Positions 23,346 to 35,870 of a DNA stretch of 64,000 nt are shown here, piece after piece (the first letter of the stretch is position 1; every line of letters begins with the position of its first letter). A model generated the notes under the pieces. The model ran no database searches, had not been told where the DNA came from, and saw only the letters and a list, made by a program, of their open reading frames with translations. Source of the stretch: Eudorina sp. 2006-703-Eu-15 (taxonomy: Eukaryota > Chlorophyta > Chlorophyceae > Chlamydomonadales > Volvocaceae); contig BDSI01000212.1 of assembly GCA_003117195.1 (NCBI GenBank), positions 40,581 to 104,580 on the forward strand, read 5' to 3'. Position numbers and translations under genes: made by a program.

Positions 23346-25478
23346 AAGCGCCTGCTGCTGTTGCTGCTGCTGAAGCGCCTGATGCTCCTGTTGCTGTTGC
23401 TGCACCTCCTGTTGCTGCTGAAGCTGCTGCTCCGACTGCTGTGCTGCCCCCGAGGTCTGGACAACGAGCTGGCCACCCTGAAGGACCAGCCGTGCAGACG
23501 TGTTGCCCCATCCCAGACCCAGTTCCTTGACCAGCGCGCCGACACCCTTGCCAGTGAAGACGCAGGTCCCATCTGTGAAGGTCAGCCGGACCTCGTGGGC
23601 CGTGATGAGCTGCTGGTCTCCACCGCGGGTGTGCAACTGCAAGCTCCTGCCGACCCCGGCCGGGGGCACATCCAGGTGGATCGCCTGCAGCACTGCACTG
23701 ACCTCCTGCGCACTGCCGTACAAGTGAAGCCCACGGCTGTCCGCACGCAAGTAGGCGCCCTCCTCGGCGTGGGCTGTGCCCGTGCTGGCTGCGCCGTCAT
23801 CCCTGGTGGTTGGGGGGACGGCGGCAATGAAGTCGCTCGAGGCTGCATCTTGGCTGTCGCCGCCATCGTTGTGGTCATCGGCCCCTTCACTCTCGCTGCC
23901 GTCATCGCCACCATCGCTGAACTCGCCGTCATCGTCATTATCGCTGCACTCGCCGTCATCGTCACTGCTGCCACTAATGGCACCTGACCCACGGGTCGGC
24001 CCCTCCACCCACGTCCTGACGGCAGCTGATGAGGGCCCGCCGGCACTTGGCCGCTCAAGGCGAAAGTAAATCACCAAAGGGCTCATGTCCTGACGGCCAT
24101 TCGTGACCGCCTGCTGCGGCTGCTGCTGTTCCTGCGGCTGATGCGGCGGCCGCTGATGCTGCGGTGGCTGCTGATGCTGAGGCTGCGGCGGTGGCGGCTT
24201 CTGTCGCTTGTTCTGCGTCTGCTTTTGAGGTGGAGGCGCAGGCGACGAACGCGGTTGCGCTGGATGAGTTAGCGGGGAGCTTCCTGATGCAGCCCCCGAG
24301 ACCCCAGCAGTCGACAGCAGCAAGAAGCTGCTGCGGGCAGACGCACCTCGGCTGGTTAACCAGGGAACCAGACGTCCGGTAAACCTCCAACCCATCCTTG
24401 CAACTTTTCCCGAGGGTTGTTGGGTAAAATATGATGACAGCACAACCCCGTCCGGACCGGGGCCCTGCTCGCCAGCGACCCGTGGGTCAAGCTGCACTGG
24501 AATGGACGCCTTCTCCAGCTTCCGTGACAAGTTCCTGCCTATTAGCGCCTCCATGATCCACATCGGCACGTGGAAGTTCTCATGGCTCGAGAGCCCGCCC
24601 AACGGCATCCTGCAGAACTCATTGTTAGCAGCCGAGGCACCCGTCTGCGCGCTGATGGCGGACAGCACCGCCTGGCCGTCCGGCGGCCGCATGCTGAGCC
24701 GCACGGAGTCGCCAGGCTGGACGTTCAGCGTCCGCATCACGCTGGTTGCGCATGTAATGCGCACACCACTGCTGTGACACAGCTTCATATTGCGGCTGGT
24801 GACGCCTCCGCAGCTGTCCTTGCAGAGGCAGACGACATCCTCCGAGTGGGAACGTCCACTCAGCAGTTTTGCAGCCTGCTCCGGGAAACAGCTCTTCAGG
24901 GCATGTGATCCGTTCAGATGGCCGCCTGCTGCAGCTTTAAGCAGGAAGACCGCAGAACGACCGCAGCTGCCGCTGCCACCACCGCCGCCACTGCCACCGC
25001 CGCCACCGCCGCCACCGCTGTCACTGCTGCCACCGCCGCCACCGCTGCCTCCGCTGCCACCGCTGCCACCGCTGCCATCGCTGCCACCATCGCCGCTGCC
25101 ACCACCCCCTCCGCTGCAGCTGTTACCACCGCCACCGCCGCCACCGCTGCAACCACCGCCGGCGTGCCGCGTGGTACCACAACCAGCAGCGGCACCTGTT
25201 GCCGGGGCGACACCGCCAGCTGTGATTGCGACGCGCCGCGGCATCCCGCCCTGGCGACTCACAGCCGCTGGAGCAGATTCCCCAGTTGCCGCGCGCGCAG
25301 TTGCTGCCTCCGCAGGCTCCTGCCGCCGATCGCCTCGCTCAAGCTGCGCTGCGTCGCCGGCGGCCGTATCGCTTGCTTGCGTGTGACGGCCGCCGTCAAC
25401 ACCGTCGTCACGCCGCCGCCGTTTTGCGAAGTCATCGGTTGCCGCGCCGCCGTGGGGAAGTGGCCGTTTTGGCGCCAT
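17982..25478 (-). CDS. SET-domain low-complexity protein, copy A (splice-defective?)
   Basis: Exon 1 is 25478-20270, exon 2 is 18866-18727 and exon 3 is 18167-17982. The last two have the same lengths (140 and 186) as in copy B. The protein begins MAPKR with a basic patch KRRRR, so it is probably nuclear. It has a Gly/Ser-rich stretch, a conserved domain around NVQPGDSVRLSMRPPDGQAV and VPMWIMEALIG, acidic serine tracts, long Gln runs, a (QEQG)n array, and the SET module: GGFGLYGTQPIRR (GxG loop), AYVNDPR...ANC (the NHxxxPN equivalent) and DEQLFREYG. SET proteins methylate lysines on histones or other proteins. Oddities: the exon 1 donor is AT instead of the GT seen in copy B, and the same intron holds a 956-bp insertion. 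Without that splice the frame runs into the intron and stops at 19968, losing half the SET domain. Exon 1 is nevertheless fully open over 5.2 kb, so the damage is recent or another splice is used. Confidence 0.6.
18997..19012. repeat. Target-site duplication, left
   Basis: CCATTTAAGATGTGTT, identical to 19969-19984. The undisturbed site in copy B reads the same on the other strand with one base change. Confidence 0.85.
19013..19968. mobile_element. 956-bp insertion with 16-bp target duplication
   Basis: Present in intron 1 of SET copy A and absent from the matching intron of copy B, which shows the empty site at about 59465-59485. No terminal inverted repeat and no open frame that looks functional. 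One end is AAAATAAACC, so a minus-strand reading ends in a T-rich rather than A-rich tail. The long target duplication points to a target-primed (LINE/SINE or processed-RNA) insertion. Confidence 0.75.
19969..19984. repeat. Target-site duplication, right
   Basis: CCATTTAAGATGTGTT, continuing into GTATGCAGCAAGC, which matches the flank of the empty site in copy B. Confidence 0.85.
21047..21300. repeat. 12-bp coding array encoding (QEQG)n
   Basis: About twenty almost perfect copies of CTCCTGCCCCTG on the plus strand, read on the minus strand as Gln-Glu-Gln-Gly by SET copy A, with degenerate units after 21260. All other frames are open as well (Leu-Leu-Pro-Leu, Ala-Pro and Cys-Pro frames), a by-product of the 12-bp period. 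Copy B has no such array. Confidence 0.95.
23282..23345. repeat. (CAG)n poly-glutamine tract
   Basis: About 21 uninterrupted CTG units on the plus strand, CAG codons in SET copy A, flanked by shorter interrupted tracts (23257-23280 and 23350-23420). Pure triplet runs of this length are usually unstable. Confidence 0.95.
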
Positions 25479-28134
25479 TGCCCTTTCTAACATCAGTAAC
25501 AAGCCAATGGGATTGGTAGGAGCGGCTTTAGTATTATTAGGTATGGCGCGGAAAGTACCTGCGCGCCTCGGCTAGCTCGGCTCTGGTTTCCACCTTTGGA
25601 CGACAGGGACCGCCCGCTGGTGGCAAGATAGATGTCCTCGGGAGATGGTGCAGCAGCGCCGGAAGTCTACCGCTTGAATGACGGTCAGCGCTTGGGAGGC
25701 TGTTTGGGAAGGTTTGGGAGCTCCGATATGATTCGGCGGGCCTAGGTTACCAAGCGCGCTTGCGAGAGGTACCAAGCTACGCAGGGGGTGCTACGTGACA
25801 AGTGCTGGTCGGTCAAGTAAAAAAGCAGGTAGACATGGAGAATTGAAGCTGAAGTGAGACACCTGTGTGCCGATGAAATAATGGCCGGACAGGGAATTCG
25901 CCGAAACCAAATCGAGGCCGCGATGACACACAACTTGCTTCGAGACACACATACCTGCCGCTTGCACTGTGCTACAGTATTGCCTCGTTTTCAAGTGCAT
26001 TTTGCAATCTGGGGCGCTCGTCCTCAACGCAGTCCCAGGGGAGCGACCCTGCGGCCCTCGGCGTCGATGTGACTTGTTCGCCTCGAACCCCCACTTCGCC
26101 TCGCTTAACCCCGGGTCGGGTCATTGGCGCCACGCCACGCACGCGGCCTCGCTTCCTCGGGAACCCGTTCTACGCGCATCCGGCATCTGCCTGTGTGTGT
26201 TGCACACGGACGTTAAAGCCCTCGTCCGGCCAGTAGCTAGGCGCGACAGCAAACGAGTCACTGACCCGTGGGTCAGCCCGGCCGCACAACCGGAACAGAC
26301 CCGCATGCACTTCCATGCGAGAACAGATGTTTCATTGGCTCCCGGCCGATGCCACTGTGGCCGTCGTTTCTGCAGCTGCCTGGAATACATCAGCCGCAAG
26401 GATGCACAAATACGGCACCCACACACGCACACGGGTATCTTGCTTGCGAAACGCCCACATGCACGCGCATACGTGGGCATACACACACTCAAGCACCGTC
26501 GCAAATCCCCCCCTCCACCTCGTCGAGATCACGTGTCCCCAAGGGTCCTCACGTAATGGTACGGCACACACCGTCGGGGGTTCCTCGCCACAAATTCAAA
26601 TCATGCGGCCCCGCGCCCTCGCCGGGCCGAGTCCCTAAATTCTGGACACAGCAAAACCCGTTCGGCGAGAACGTACGGTAGTTGAAGAGCTGTGTGCCAG
26701 GCGGTTCGACACACGTACCCGCGCAGATGCGCGTCAAGAGATCCCATAAGAGTTCGACAGTCATGCAGACGGATCGTATGGAGAGATCGTGTGGAAGGAT
26801 CCTTTCCTTATCGGTCTTGCCAAGACGAACGACGCTACCCCGTTCCCGGAGGGCATGTACGTCATGTTTCAGCGACGTACCATCGTGCCGGTGACCTACC
26901 ACTCATAAGGTCCGCCTCAGCCTGCACGTACCCACAAACAAAGCCCGACATCGGTAACGCCACTCGTCCCCCGCGACATTTCATGGTAATACGGCACAAA
27001 TACTACTCTTGTCACGACTGTGCTCGGGCATCTGTCCAGAGGAGTTGGGTGGGCCTGCGCGGCCCTCATTGAAGCCCATGAATCACGGCATCCCAGCCAT
27101 AGTACCCGCCCCTGCAGCTCATCTTGTCCGCAGCAGCTGTGACCAGCCCACTGAGCTAGGTGTCCGTCCCCTCGTGTTCTATCCTTGCAAGCCCGCGCAA
27201 GTTTCCCTTCGCGTACTCCCTCTCCGCCCCTCTCCATAAAAATCATTCGCGCAGTCAATGGCACCTCCATACATAGCCTCTCGCAGCCGGCGCGCGCTCC
27301 GCCTTCGAAATGGGATAAACCCCTGCGACGTGGGCCAATACTCCTTTCCTCTCCTCACCTTCCCTCTGCGCTGTCCGCTGCTGCCCCAACGCCGCGCAGC
27401 TGCCCCCGCGCTGCGCTGCACTGTCCGGCTGTGCTCCTCACACGTAAACGTCAGACAGGCATACCCCAAAAGATCGACCAAACGGCTAGGGCTGGCTGCC
27501 ACACTTCCAAGTGCCAGGGCCGAGACCCAACGGGCAGGGCTCGCTAACACACTTCCAGCTGCGCTAACAAATGGCGAAAGGCCAGTCAAGTCACAGCCGC
27601 TGTCGTCGCCGCCACCGCAGCAGCAGCAGCAGCAGCCGCTCAGCGGGGGCCTTAACCCTCAGTACTCCTCTATCTGCGCTGATGTGCACTCTCCACACAG
27701 TCCCTCCCCTCTCCACACAACCGCTCTCCAGCAGCCCCTCTCAAGCAGCCCCTCTCCACACAGCCCCTCCGCGCGTCACGACGCGTCTCACCGTTACTAC
27801 CGCAGTACCCTCACTGGCACAGCCAGCCCGGACGGATGCCCACGTCCGTCCCGCCCTGGCGTTATCATTACTCCCATACAGCAGCCCGCATCTCCCGTCG
27901 CGCCGCGTCACGCCCTTGCTCGCGTTCCTTGCCTCACCGAGTCTCCCTGCACGCACCCGTCGGCCTTCTGTCACCCGTCACACGGCACCTCCCCCCGGGC
28001 GTTGCACTCCATTCCGCTCCATGCACGCTCCAAACTCTGCCCTCCCGGCCCCTCCTGCTTCCCTTTTGCCTGCCTCCGATCCCCGCCACCCTCCGTGAGC
28101 CAGGTTGTGGGCCAGCTAGCGCGTGTTAGGCCAG
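25479..28134. other. Intergenic between SET copy A and the carrier gene
   Basis: Upstream region of SET copy A, then C-rich low-complexity sequence (27200-28130) with repeated CTCTCCACACAG and CAGCCCCTC words that would be the 3' flank of the minus-strand carrier. A 306-codon plus frame here is compositionally simple and lies antisense to that flank. No gene accepted. Confidence 0.45.
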
Positions 28135-31100
28135 CTAGTGCGCCGACGCCACCTGCGGCCCCGAGGACGGCTCCGTGATGGGCTTGAGCGCCTGCTGGCA
28201 CGCCTCCACGGCCCACCAGCAGATGGTGCAGCTGGGCACCTGCTGCGCGAGCCGGGGCACCAGGCCCACCCACAGGGAGCCCGGGCCGCGGCGCTGCACC
28301 ATCCAGGCGCCCGTCTTGAAGAAGGCCGCCACCTGGCCCATCGCGTTGAGACTGATGGCTTCCGTGGCGTGGGTCTGCGGCGCGCGGGTTTGTGTGGCGG
28401 GCCGGGCCGGAGATGGTGTAGAAATAAATCAAAGCCGGAGATGGAAGGCTACGACATGGAACGGATAACAAGCGGGTGCCCAGGGCGTGCATTGTTGCGC
28501 GCCAACAGATACAGTACGTTTCCTAAGAGATATACTACTGGGGATCAAGTTGTGGGCGAACCGGGACAGCTGCATTCCTGGAAGTCGGGTTAGGTGTCGG
28601 CTGTCGTGTGGGCATGGCATGTGCGGCAGGGTGTTGACGCGCGACAGAACGCGCACAGCAGGCCAAACCGACAGCCCCGCGGCTGCATGCCGCTCCGCAG
28701 CAAAGAGCCCGGTGCGCTGCAGTGCGTGCGTTACTGTCGAGCCCACTCAAAAACGCTCCGTGACACCGCACTGTACCTACTCCCCGCTGCACACTTCCTG
28801 CATGTCGGTCCTCCGCAACCCCCACCCCTCCTCCACACCACTCCCATGGAAGTCCTCCGCAACCCCTCCTCCTCCACCCCACCTGCATGTAGGTCTTGAT
28901 CACGTCAAAGGGCATCGAGATGAGCGTGGCTGCGCTGCCCGCCGCTGCGCCGATCGCGATATCCCACACCTGTCAAGCAAACACAGCAGCAGAAGAAGGC
29001 AGATTAGGAGCGCATATTACCGGCGGGGCAGTGTAAAAGAGGGCTACATGATCCCGATGCCTGGCGTCGGTCAGGGGAACATCTTGGGACCCCGTAGATG
29101 GCATCCCGAGGACCGAATGCTTGGCAGGAAGGGAGGGTCAGAGCAGCGCGCCATACACAAGGCACCTAGTAGCTAACGAACACGACACCGGCAGCACCAA
29201 TCCGGACCCCTGGCTCGCACTCATCAGTCAGGGCCCCAGACTGGGCCGCACTCACGCGCCTCCACCGACCTGTGACGGGACCTTGCTGGAGCCCCCAAAC
29301 AGCGAGGAGGTGGTGCCCTCCGCCTTCGCCACAGCCTGGTTGTACACGTCCCGCAGCTGGCTGTATGTGGCGAGCTCGCTGATGTCGTAGGGGAACGACT
29401 CCAGGCAGTATGGCAGGAAGCCCCAGTAGAGTCCCATGGGTCCCTGCAACGCGACGTGACAGGCAGCACAGCACCCGTAATGTGAGCGTTGGGTGCGATC
29501 AGGACAAGCGCAACCCCCCACCACCACGGTTCCTCACCCTTGGGGTTCCTAGGGTTTAGGGTTTAGGGTTTAAATCCCACCGAAACGTCATCTGCGCATT
29601 CTTCAACACACCCGATAGTCTCGCATGGCACTAGGGCAACCGATGCGATCAGCGGATGCGATCAGGACAAGCAGTGGATGCGATGAGGACGCGCGAACCC
29701 CTGGGCGGAAGCACCATTGGTTTGCACAGAAACGTCAGCTGCGCTCTGTCCACGCACCCAATAGCCTCAGATGGCCATCCAACCCCTCGCTTGCCAATCG
29801 GTTCTGTGTGCATGTGTCTATGGACCCCCTCGCCGACCAACCTGGGAATCGTACAGCCAGCGGCAGCTCTCAACCTCACAGCGGATTACAGCCCCCCAAC
29901 TCACATCGGTTTGCCCCGAAACCATATTCGAACGCGCGTCCCAACGCACGTCGGTTTGCTCATCCTCGCTCTGCTCCACGCGGTCCCGGACGCCTCTGAG
30001 GAAGGACCCCTGCCGACCGCCCTTCATCCCGCGCCTGACCCCTTACCCAACTTCCTCGCCCCAATCCGCGCCTGACGCCTTACCCCTCCCGACCCATGGC
30101 GCGGCCCATACCTGCGTCCGCACCACATTGCCCATCTCCTTGAACAGATTGCCGCTGATGAGGCCGGCCTGGGCCTGGTGCCGGAAGAGCTCCAGGGGGC
30201 CCTCCACCAGCGCCGTCATGATGGCCCCAACCTGTAGACGGGCAGGCCGGGGGCAGGTCGGTCGTTAGGTAGGTAAGTAGGTAGGTAGACAGGCAGACGG
30301 GTAGGTAGGCAAGCAGCTTGGCAGGTAGACAGGCACGCATGCAGGCAGATGGGTGACAATGAAGGAATGTGCACCGGAGATACACACGCCGAGATGCGCG
30401 CAAGAGGAACGTCACCCCGGGTTTAGAAGAGCGGACGAAACCACCCCATCGCCAACCCCACCCATAACCATCTTCATTATTTCCCTCCGAGTGGTGTCCA
30501 CACTACTTCCACTCGGTTTCCTTCCGTAAGGTTCTGGATCCTGCCAGACATGTGCCCCGCTCAAGGTCCACCAAACCTGTCGCACGCACTGCCATTACCA
30601 CCCCCACCCTCGTCGTATCAACCCCAACCCATCGGTTCCGCACTCACCGTGGCTCCCACCATATTTGCCGTAGCCAGCATGCGCACATTCGACCCATCCA
30701 CTGCGCGCTGCCCCTCGCCGGACTCATTGGCCCCTGCTGCAAGGCCGCTGCCTGCTCGCGAGGTGAAAGGCGGCGAGACGGAGGCGAACGGGCGATGTAA
30801 TGAACGGGTACCATCACTAGGCATCCGCAGGTGCCTAACCGCGTCGCAGCTGGCGGTTTTGCGCAGGTATGCATCCGGTGTGCACCAGGAGTCCGTCCGA
30901 CGACTTGATCCCACTTGGCGCGGCCCTGTTGTGCCCTGTGGTGGCCTTATGGTGGCCTTATGGTGGCCTTATGGTGGCCCTGTCCTCACCATCTCATCAT
31001 GGTCCTGTCTGCACACCTTACCATCACCCTGTCCATTCATTCACATCGCTTGGGCGCGGCACAGTGCGGCAGCCACCCCCTCCTACCGCAGGCCAGAACC

Positions 31101-32440
31101 CAAATGAAAAGCACGCCGGCAAAGGCCGGGAACCCGACCCGGACCCGTGCGGAGTGGTTCGCGGTGTTTCTTCCTGCAGATGTCTGCTGACCTCCTGACG
31201 CGGTAACGGCTGACACAACTGCGACCCATCGCCGAGGTGAGTTCTGTACTCTTCTACTGCATAAGAAACCCACTGCATGAAAGAAACAGCCCGAGCACAA
31301 ACCCAAGGCGAATCGCGGACCCAGATCCTGACTGCGTACTTCTTAACCCAGATGTCCGTCCGGTGCCCGAACTCTACGGACCGACTCACGAACCCCGAAT
31401 CAAAGGGGACCCACCAGCGCGAAGCGCAACGTCCTCGTCATGCATGTGATGTCCGCTGCTGACGTGTATGTGCGCCATGTCGCCCCGCGGGGTGTGCTCT
31501 ACGTGCACGAGGTTGGATGCACCGCCGGACGTAGTCGTGGCTGCAGCTGCCGCCTTGCCGGCCGCCTGTTGCTGCTGCTCCTGCTGGACCATCACGTCCA
31601 GGGCGGCGCGCTTGGCGGCGCAGAATGTGAGCCAGTGGATGGCGCCCACGACGACGCTGAACGCGGCCGCGCTGCCGATGCCGCTGTACAGTTGCCGCAC
31701 GAAGTCCTTGCCCCAACCGTTACGCGTCATCTCGCGAACCACGGCGGTTGCGCTGATGCCGTCAGCTTGACACCGCACCTGCACGAGTGAGCGGCGGGGC
31801 GGCATGGTGGAGGTCGGGTATTTGTCGGGCAGGTAACGTGGTCGAGTGCGGGTGGAGGTGGTTGCAGAATAATAATCGGTCTGACTGTATAGAGAGCTGG
31901 TGTGCATGATGCGCAACTGATTGAGTGCGTGCGCAACTGCATGAGTGTGTGCGCAACTGGATGAGTGGCGGTTAGGAGCGAGATATGAGGGAAGATGGCG
32001 TTGGCTTCCTGCGACACGGTATTGATGCGAGCGGGGCAGTTTGACAGAGGGAGTTGCTTTAAGACTTGGACCAGGGGCGGTCGTGCGATGAGCATTACCT
32101 TGATTGTCTCCAACGGATACAGAATTGCAATTTGTGAGACCTCCCCCACGGCTCCACAAATGGCATCAACGACTGGCTGAGGCAGAAGGAATTTCCTGAA
32201 GGACCACGGAATCTGGTTTATGCCGTCGGGTTGTCTTGTACACGGTGACTGCGGAGCAAAGCAAATAACGAGCTAATCCCACCTTTGCTCTTGTTGTGGA
32301 GATATGCCTTGTCGCCCAGCGCGACGTGCTGCGTTCAGTGCGACGCCAGCGCCCACGGCCACGGACGCCGCGACCGCAACACGGGCGAGCTGTGCCCGTC
32401 TAGGGACAGGCATACTCATACCCTTCAAGAAGTTACTCAT
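28135..32440 (-). CDS. Mitochondrial-type carrier, SLC25 family (8 exons)
   Basis: Minus-strand exons are 32440-32283, 32234-32099, 31778-31415, 30751-30648, 30231-30112, 29443-29270, 28969-28883 and 28374-28135; phases agree, giving 460 residues. All three tandem carrier repeats are visible through their Px[DE]xx[KR] signatures: YPLETIKVRCQ (about 92-102), GPLELFRHQAQ (265-275) and MPFDVIKTYMQ (371-381). Each is followed by an even-numbered helix segment such as GLYWGFLPYCLESFPYD and SLWVGLVPRLAQQVPS. The family exchanges metabolites across the inner mitochondrial (sometimes plastid or peroxisomal) membrane; the substrate cannot be told. At 460 residues it is longer than the usual ~300: there is an extra N-terminal segment of ~55 residues with a hydrophobic Ala/Val stretch, and a Gln/Ala/His-rich insertion of ~75 residues after helix 2. 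The second signature has Arg for Lys, which is allowed. The exon 1/2 junction is the weakest: it uses a poor acceptor (TACAAG) chosen for phase. Confidence 0.85.
29550..29573. repeat. Interstitial telomere-like tract
   Basis: Three TTTAGGG units in a row (AGGGTTTAGGGTTTAGGG), in the fifth intron of the carrier gene. Too short to mark a chromosome end. Confidence 0.85.
30264..30312. repeat. (GTAG)n microsatellite
   Basis: Imperfect GTAG/GCAG tetranucleotide run in an intron of the carrier gene, continuing as GGCAG words to about 30350. Confidence 0.8.
30939..30980. repeat. 12-bp tandem repeat
   Basis: About 3.5 copies of GGTGGCCTTATG in the third intron of the carrier gene. Confidence 0.9.
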
Positions 32441-33625
32441 GGTTGAAGCCGTTGATTGGCAGATGATTTACTCAGCGGCACCACAGGAGCCACAAACAAG
32501 AAATAAACCTTCTCTGCACGTATTAGTGGCGTATTTCCTTACTGTTCATACATGAATATGATGTAACGATACTGCATTATGCACAAACAAGAAGCTTTGA
32601 TTGAAAGAACCTAACCGAAAAGCAATTCGCCCGTTCTTCTAGTCCAAGGGAAAGGAATTCGCTTGTAATCTTAGAGATTTATACATGTACATGACTGAGT
32701 CCAGTAACAAGTCCCAGAAACCGTTGGGAGAACGCTTGCAAATTTTCCGCTTCGAAACCAGCTCAGTACTGCTTCTCCCAGGCTGTCGGGCATAGATTCC
32801 TTCCTCCTTTTAGTTAACTCGTCTTTGTGCGCCCCTTGACGTAAATCGTTGTGGGGGAACGCATGTCAGTATTGGCCATACGACCAGTACAACATGTAAC
32901 ATACATACATACTGTCTGAGTTGTCTGGGTTGCAAAATATAATATTCAAGTGTTCGGGATTTAAATACCCTGGTAACAGCGCGTCAACTTTGCATGAACG
33001 TTAGAACCATGTTGATGCAGAGTCGGACCAACGGAGACAATAACCCATCACGGGAAGCTTAACGAAATTGCACAAACGCATATGACAAAGTCGAGCTGGC
33101 AGTAAACGGTATCCTCAGCTGTGCTGTGCGTGCCGTGGGCGACCTGACGTCTGCCTGCCAGGGCATAGCATAGCGCCTGATAGCGCAAGGCGGCTCATTA
33201 GTCCGCAATTCACGTTTGTCTTGGGCGACGCGCGCCGTTGTAAGACCAAGCAACAGAGGAGCGCATAACACGAACAAACACGAACAAACCGAACCCCATC
33301 TACAAGCCATCCTGCTGGGCTGGTGTTCCCGAGGTTCCCGTGATGAAAGCCATTACGACCCTTGAACCAACGTGCCATGCGTTCAAAGGGCGGAAGTGAC
33401 GCGCCATTCCGTGCACACGCTTAAGTCTTGCAGGCTCCCGCTGCCGTTGCTGAGACGACGTCTGGACAACCCCGCATAGACACAAGATTACATGCCCGCG
33501 TGCTGCGTGCGGCGCGCCTCCGAAAGCTATCGGAAGTCAGCCGGCTGCGCCAGGCAATGCGCCAGGGAGTCCCAGTGCTGCTCCAACAGGATATCATCGG
33601 GTGAGGACAGCAATGAATGAATGAC

Positions 33626-33675
33626 CGTTACAGCGGACCCCGAAAAGAGATCAACGGTGTCTACCAAGCAAGCCA
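33626..33675 (-). mobile_element. Retroelement 3' end, family R1, copy 3 (short)
   Basis: Only the last ~50 nt of the family remain, ending (minus strand) in GGGGTCCGCTGTAACGGTC followed by an ATTC simple repeat. Such 5' truncation is the usual outcome of LINE insertion. Confidence 0.6.
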
Positions 33676-34405
33676 TTGGGTCAGTGGAGCACTCCAAGCA
33701 GCTCTCCCTGTTTTGACGCGCCAAGGCCTTGGGCTTTGCACCAGGCGGATGCCGCGGCTCTGGCCTGAAACGAATGAATGAAATGTCTATGCCGTTGGAT
33801 GAGTAGCAAAGTGAAACTTTATTTCGGGTCGCCGATTGAGAGCTTGCGCTGCCCGCAGCCCCGCACAACACCCGTCAATTGGACAGCTTGCTTACTTGGA
33901 GCCATGAGGCAGCCGTGCATGTAGAGCATACTAGCGTGTACGTTCGCCACACATGGCCGCGTGCAGCGCACATGTGCAGGTGTGTACTGTAGCAGTCGCT
34001 AACCTTTGGACTCAACTTGACTGTGGGAACCGAGGAACACAGTTAGTGTCTGAACATCGCACCCCACTCGGGTGGCTTTGATATCTGGTCCACCTGCCGA
34101 TCACCGTACGGCATCTCAGATCACAGATATTCTGGTAGTATGATGTAATCCCTGTACTGTGTTGTGTACTTGTGTTTAGGTTACGCAATTACGCGGTCAC
34201 GCTCGCAAGTGGCACGTGGTTACTTGGTTCGTAGCCTCTTTTAACATCTAGCCACTGGATGGATGGTGTTCCTTAACCCAGTGCGCGTGACGTGCCGTCA
34301 TAAACCTTCTGATTATCTGTGGAATTAAGGAATACTATCGTATTAATAATATGAGATTTTAAAGGTAAATGTAGCTTGCTACACGTACCCTGAATGAATG
34401 TATGA

Positions 34406-34635
34406 ACGTTACAGCGGACCCCAAAGGGATCAACGGTGTATACCAGGGCAAGCCCCAGCAGGCCCCACCGCCAAGGCGGCAAGACAACCCACACCTCAAC
34501 GCCGCAAACAAAAGCACACCGGGCCATGACCCCACCCAGACAGACATCGAAGCACGCAGAGGCGCACAGCGGGGCAACACTACCAAAGGGATAGGCACAG
34601 CAGAGGGCGGAATCCCCAGAAGTGGATAAAGCCGT
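34406..34635 (-). mobile_element. Retroelement 3' end, family R1, copy 4
   Basis: The longest readable pair with 12489-12760. It ends (minus strand) GGGGTCCGCTGTAACGTTC then ATACATTCATTCAG. No reverse-transcriptase coding sequence remains. Confidence 0.65.
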
Positions 34636-35870
34636 ACCCTGTCTGCTGGTCCATACGCCTGGCCCATACCCTTGTTCGCCTGCCGCGATTCCTCGTGCCG
34701 CATGTGGTTGCGTGCGCATTTTTGGAACGGAGGCCGAGGCCACGCGCTATTAACGTGCGGATATGTTGAAACAGTCGAACAGCCACACCCAACTGCCAGG
34801 GGTCTGGGCGTGTCGGGCTGTGATAGGCTCTCTCCCGTGAAAATTCGTGACACTTCGTGACATCAACGACAATTTCGCAGACATTCTTTTCAGCGTAGCT
34901 ATGGGCAAATTTGCACTCTACAACGCACACTACAGGGACAGTTGATAAACTGTTAGGAGTGCTTAAGAAGGTTAACCATAAGTGGCCTTAAGTAGCGCAC
35001 TGTCGAAGCCAACAACGGCATCTTCAGATTTCCGCATCATTGCCGCTAAACAGGCATCAGTGGTATCATGTTAAAATGATCCTCGTCACTTTGTAAGGCG
35101 ACGCTCCAATTCTTGACGCTGGCGAGAATGCAGCCCGCAACAGCCCCGACGGCCGACAGTTCGCGTGCTGCCATTTGATAGATCATGTAATGCCGTTTAA
35201 AGAACAACATTATGCTAAACATATTTGTTTCATTGCACTGCCTGCAGAGTTGCCCGTGCTGCCCGACTCGTATACAGTGTCATCGATTATGCAGCGCTAG
35301 ATAAGATACAGCTATTAGGCTATATTTGTTTTATGCATCTTAATTTCACACGTTTTGTCGCGACGTCAGCAAACGTGAACACATTTCCACACCCATTGGT
35401 CCCGGAGCCGATAATAGCGAAGTGAGCCTTCTGCGAAATCAATGCGCCAAGAAAACAACAGCCATATAAGTGTTGAAATTAAGCTTACTTATCCTTGCAA
35501 CTACATATATGCCTCCAAATGCGTAGCTGTGGCGCGACTTGACATATGTCTATGATGGAATTCAACCTATGTTGACAATATTTCATTCTCCAAAGCTTGT
35601 CTTCTTTGTCGCAGTGACAGGGCAACGCAACACGGCTTCCGTCAGAGCTTCTTATCAGTTTGACGAAAGTCCTCTCTGAAGTCAGACAAGAAGATAGCGG
35701 TCAAAATCTGGCAACAAAAGCCGTGGTCATTGTCCCTGTGCCGGCAGCGACCTATTCGTGAAGAGCTTGCCGCCGGCGGTTGACCCTTCCCGCCGGCGGC
35801 AGTCACCGCAACAGCTGCTTCAACACTGCCAGCACAGAGGAAGGCGAGCGGACGCGTTGCCCTCGGCGAC

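Larger units (their letters stand above)
18795..26275. repeat. Palindrome TGACCC-NN-GGGTCA, cluster A
   Basis: Sites at 18795-18808 (centre GC), 21492-21505 (AT), 23985-23998 (AC), 24477-24490 (GT) and 26262-26275 (GT). All keep the ten-base core GACCC-NN-GGGTC, and the outer T/A pair is kept on one or both sides. Four lie in exons of SET copy A, the fifth about 800 bp upstream of its start. Function unknown. Confidence 0.8.
32441..35870. other. Intergenic, AT-richer, between divergent genes
   Basis: Separates the start of the minus-strand carrier from the start of the plus-strand glycosyltransferase, so it must hold both promoters. No exon chain was found. Two retroelement 3' ends (33626 and 34406) are the only structured parts. 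Confidence 0.45.

Noticed and set aside
27258..28178. 306-codon Pro/Ser/Arg-rich plus-strand frame
   Set aside because: Low-complexity C-rich DNA overlapping antisense the last exon and 3' flank of the carrier gene; no start context, domain or splice support.
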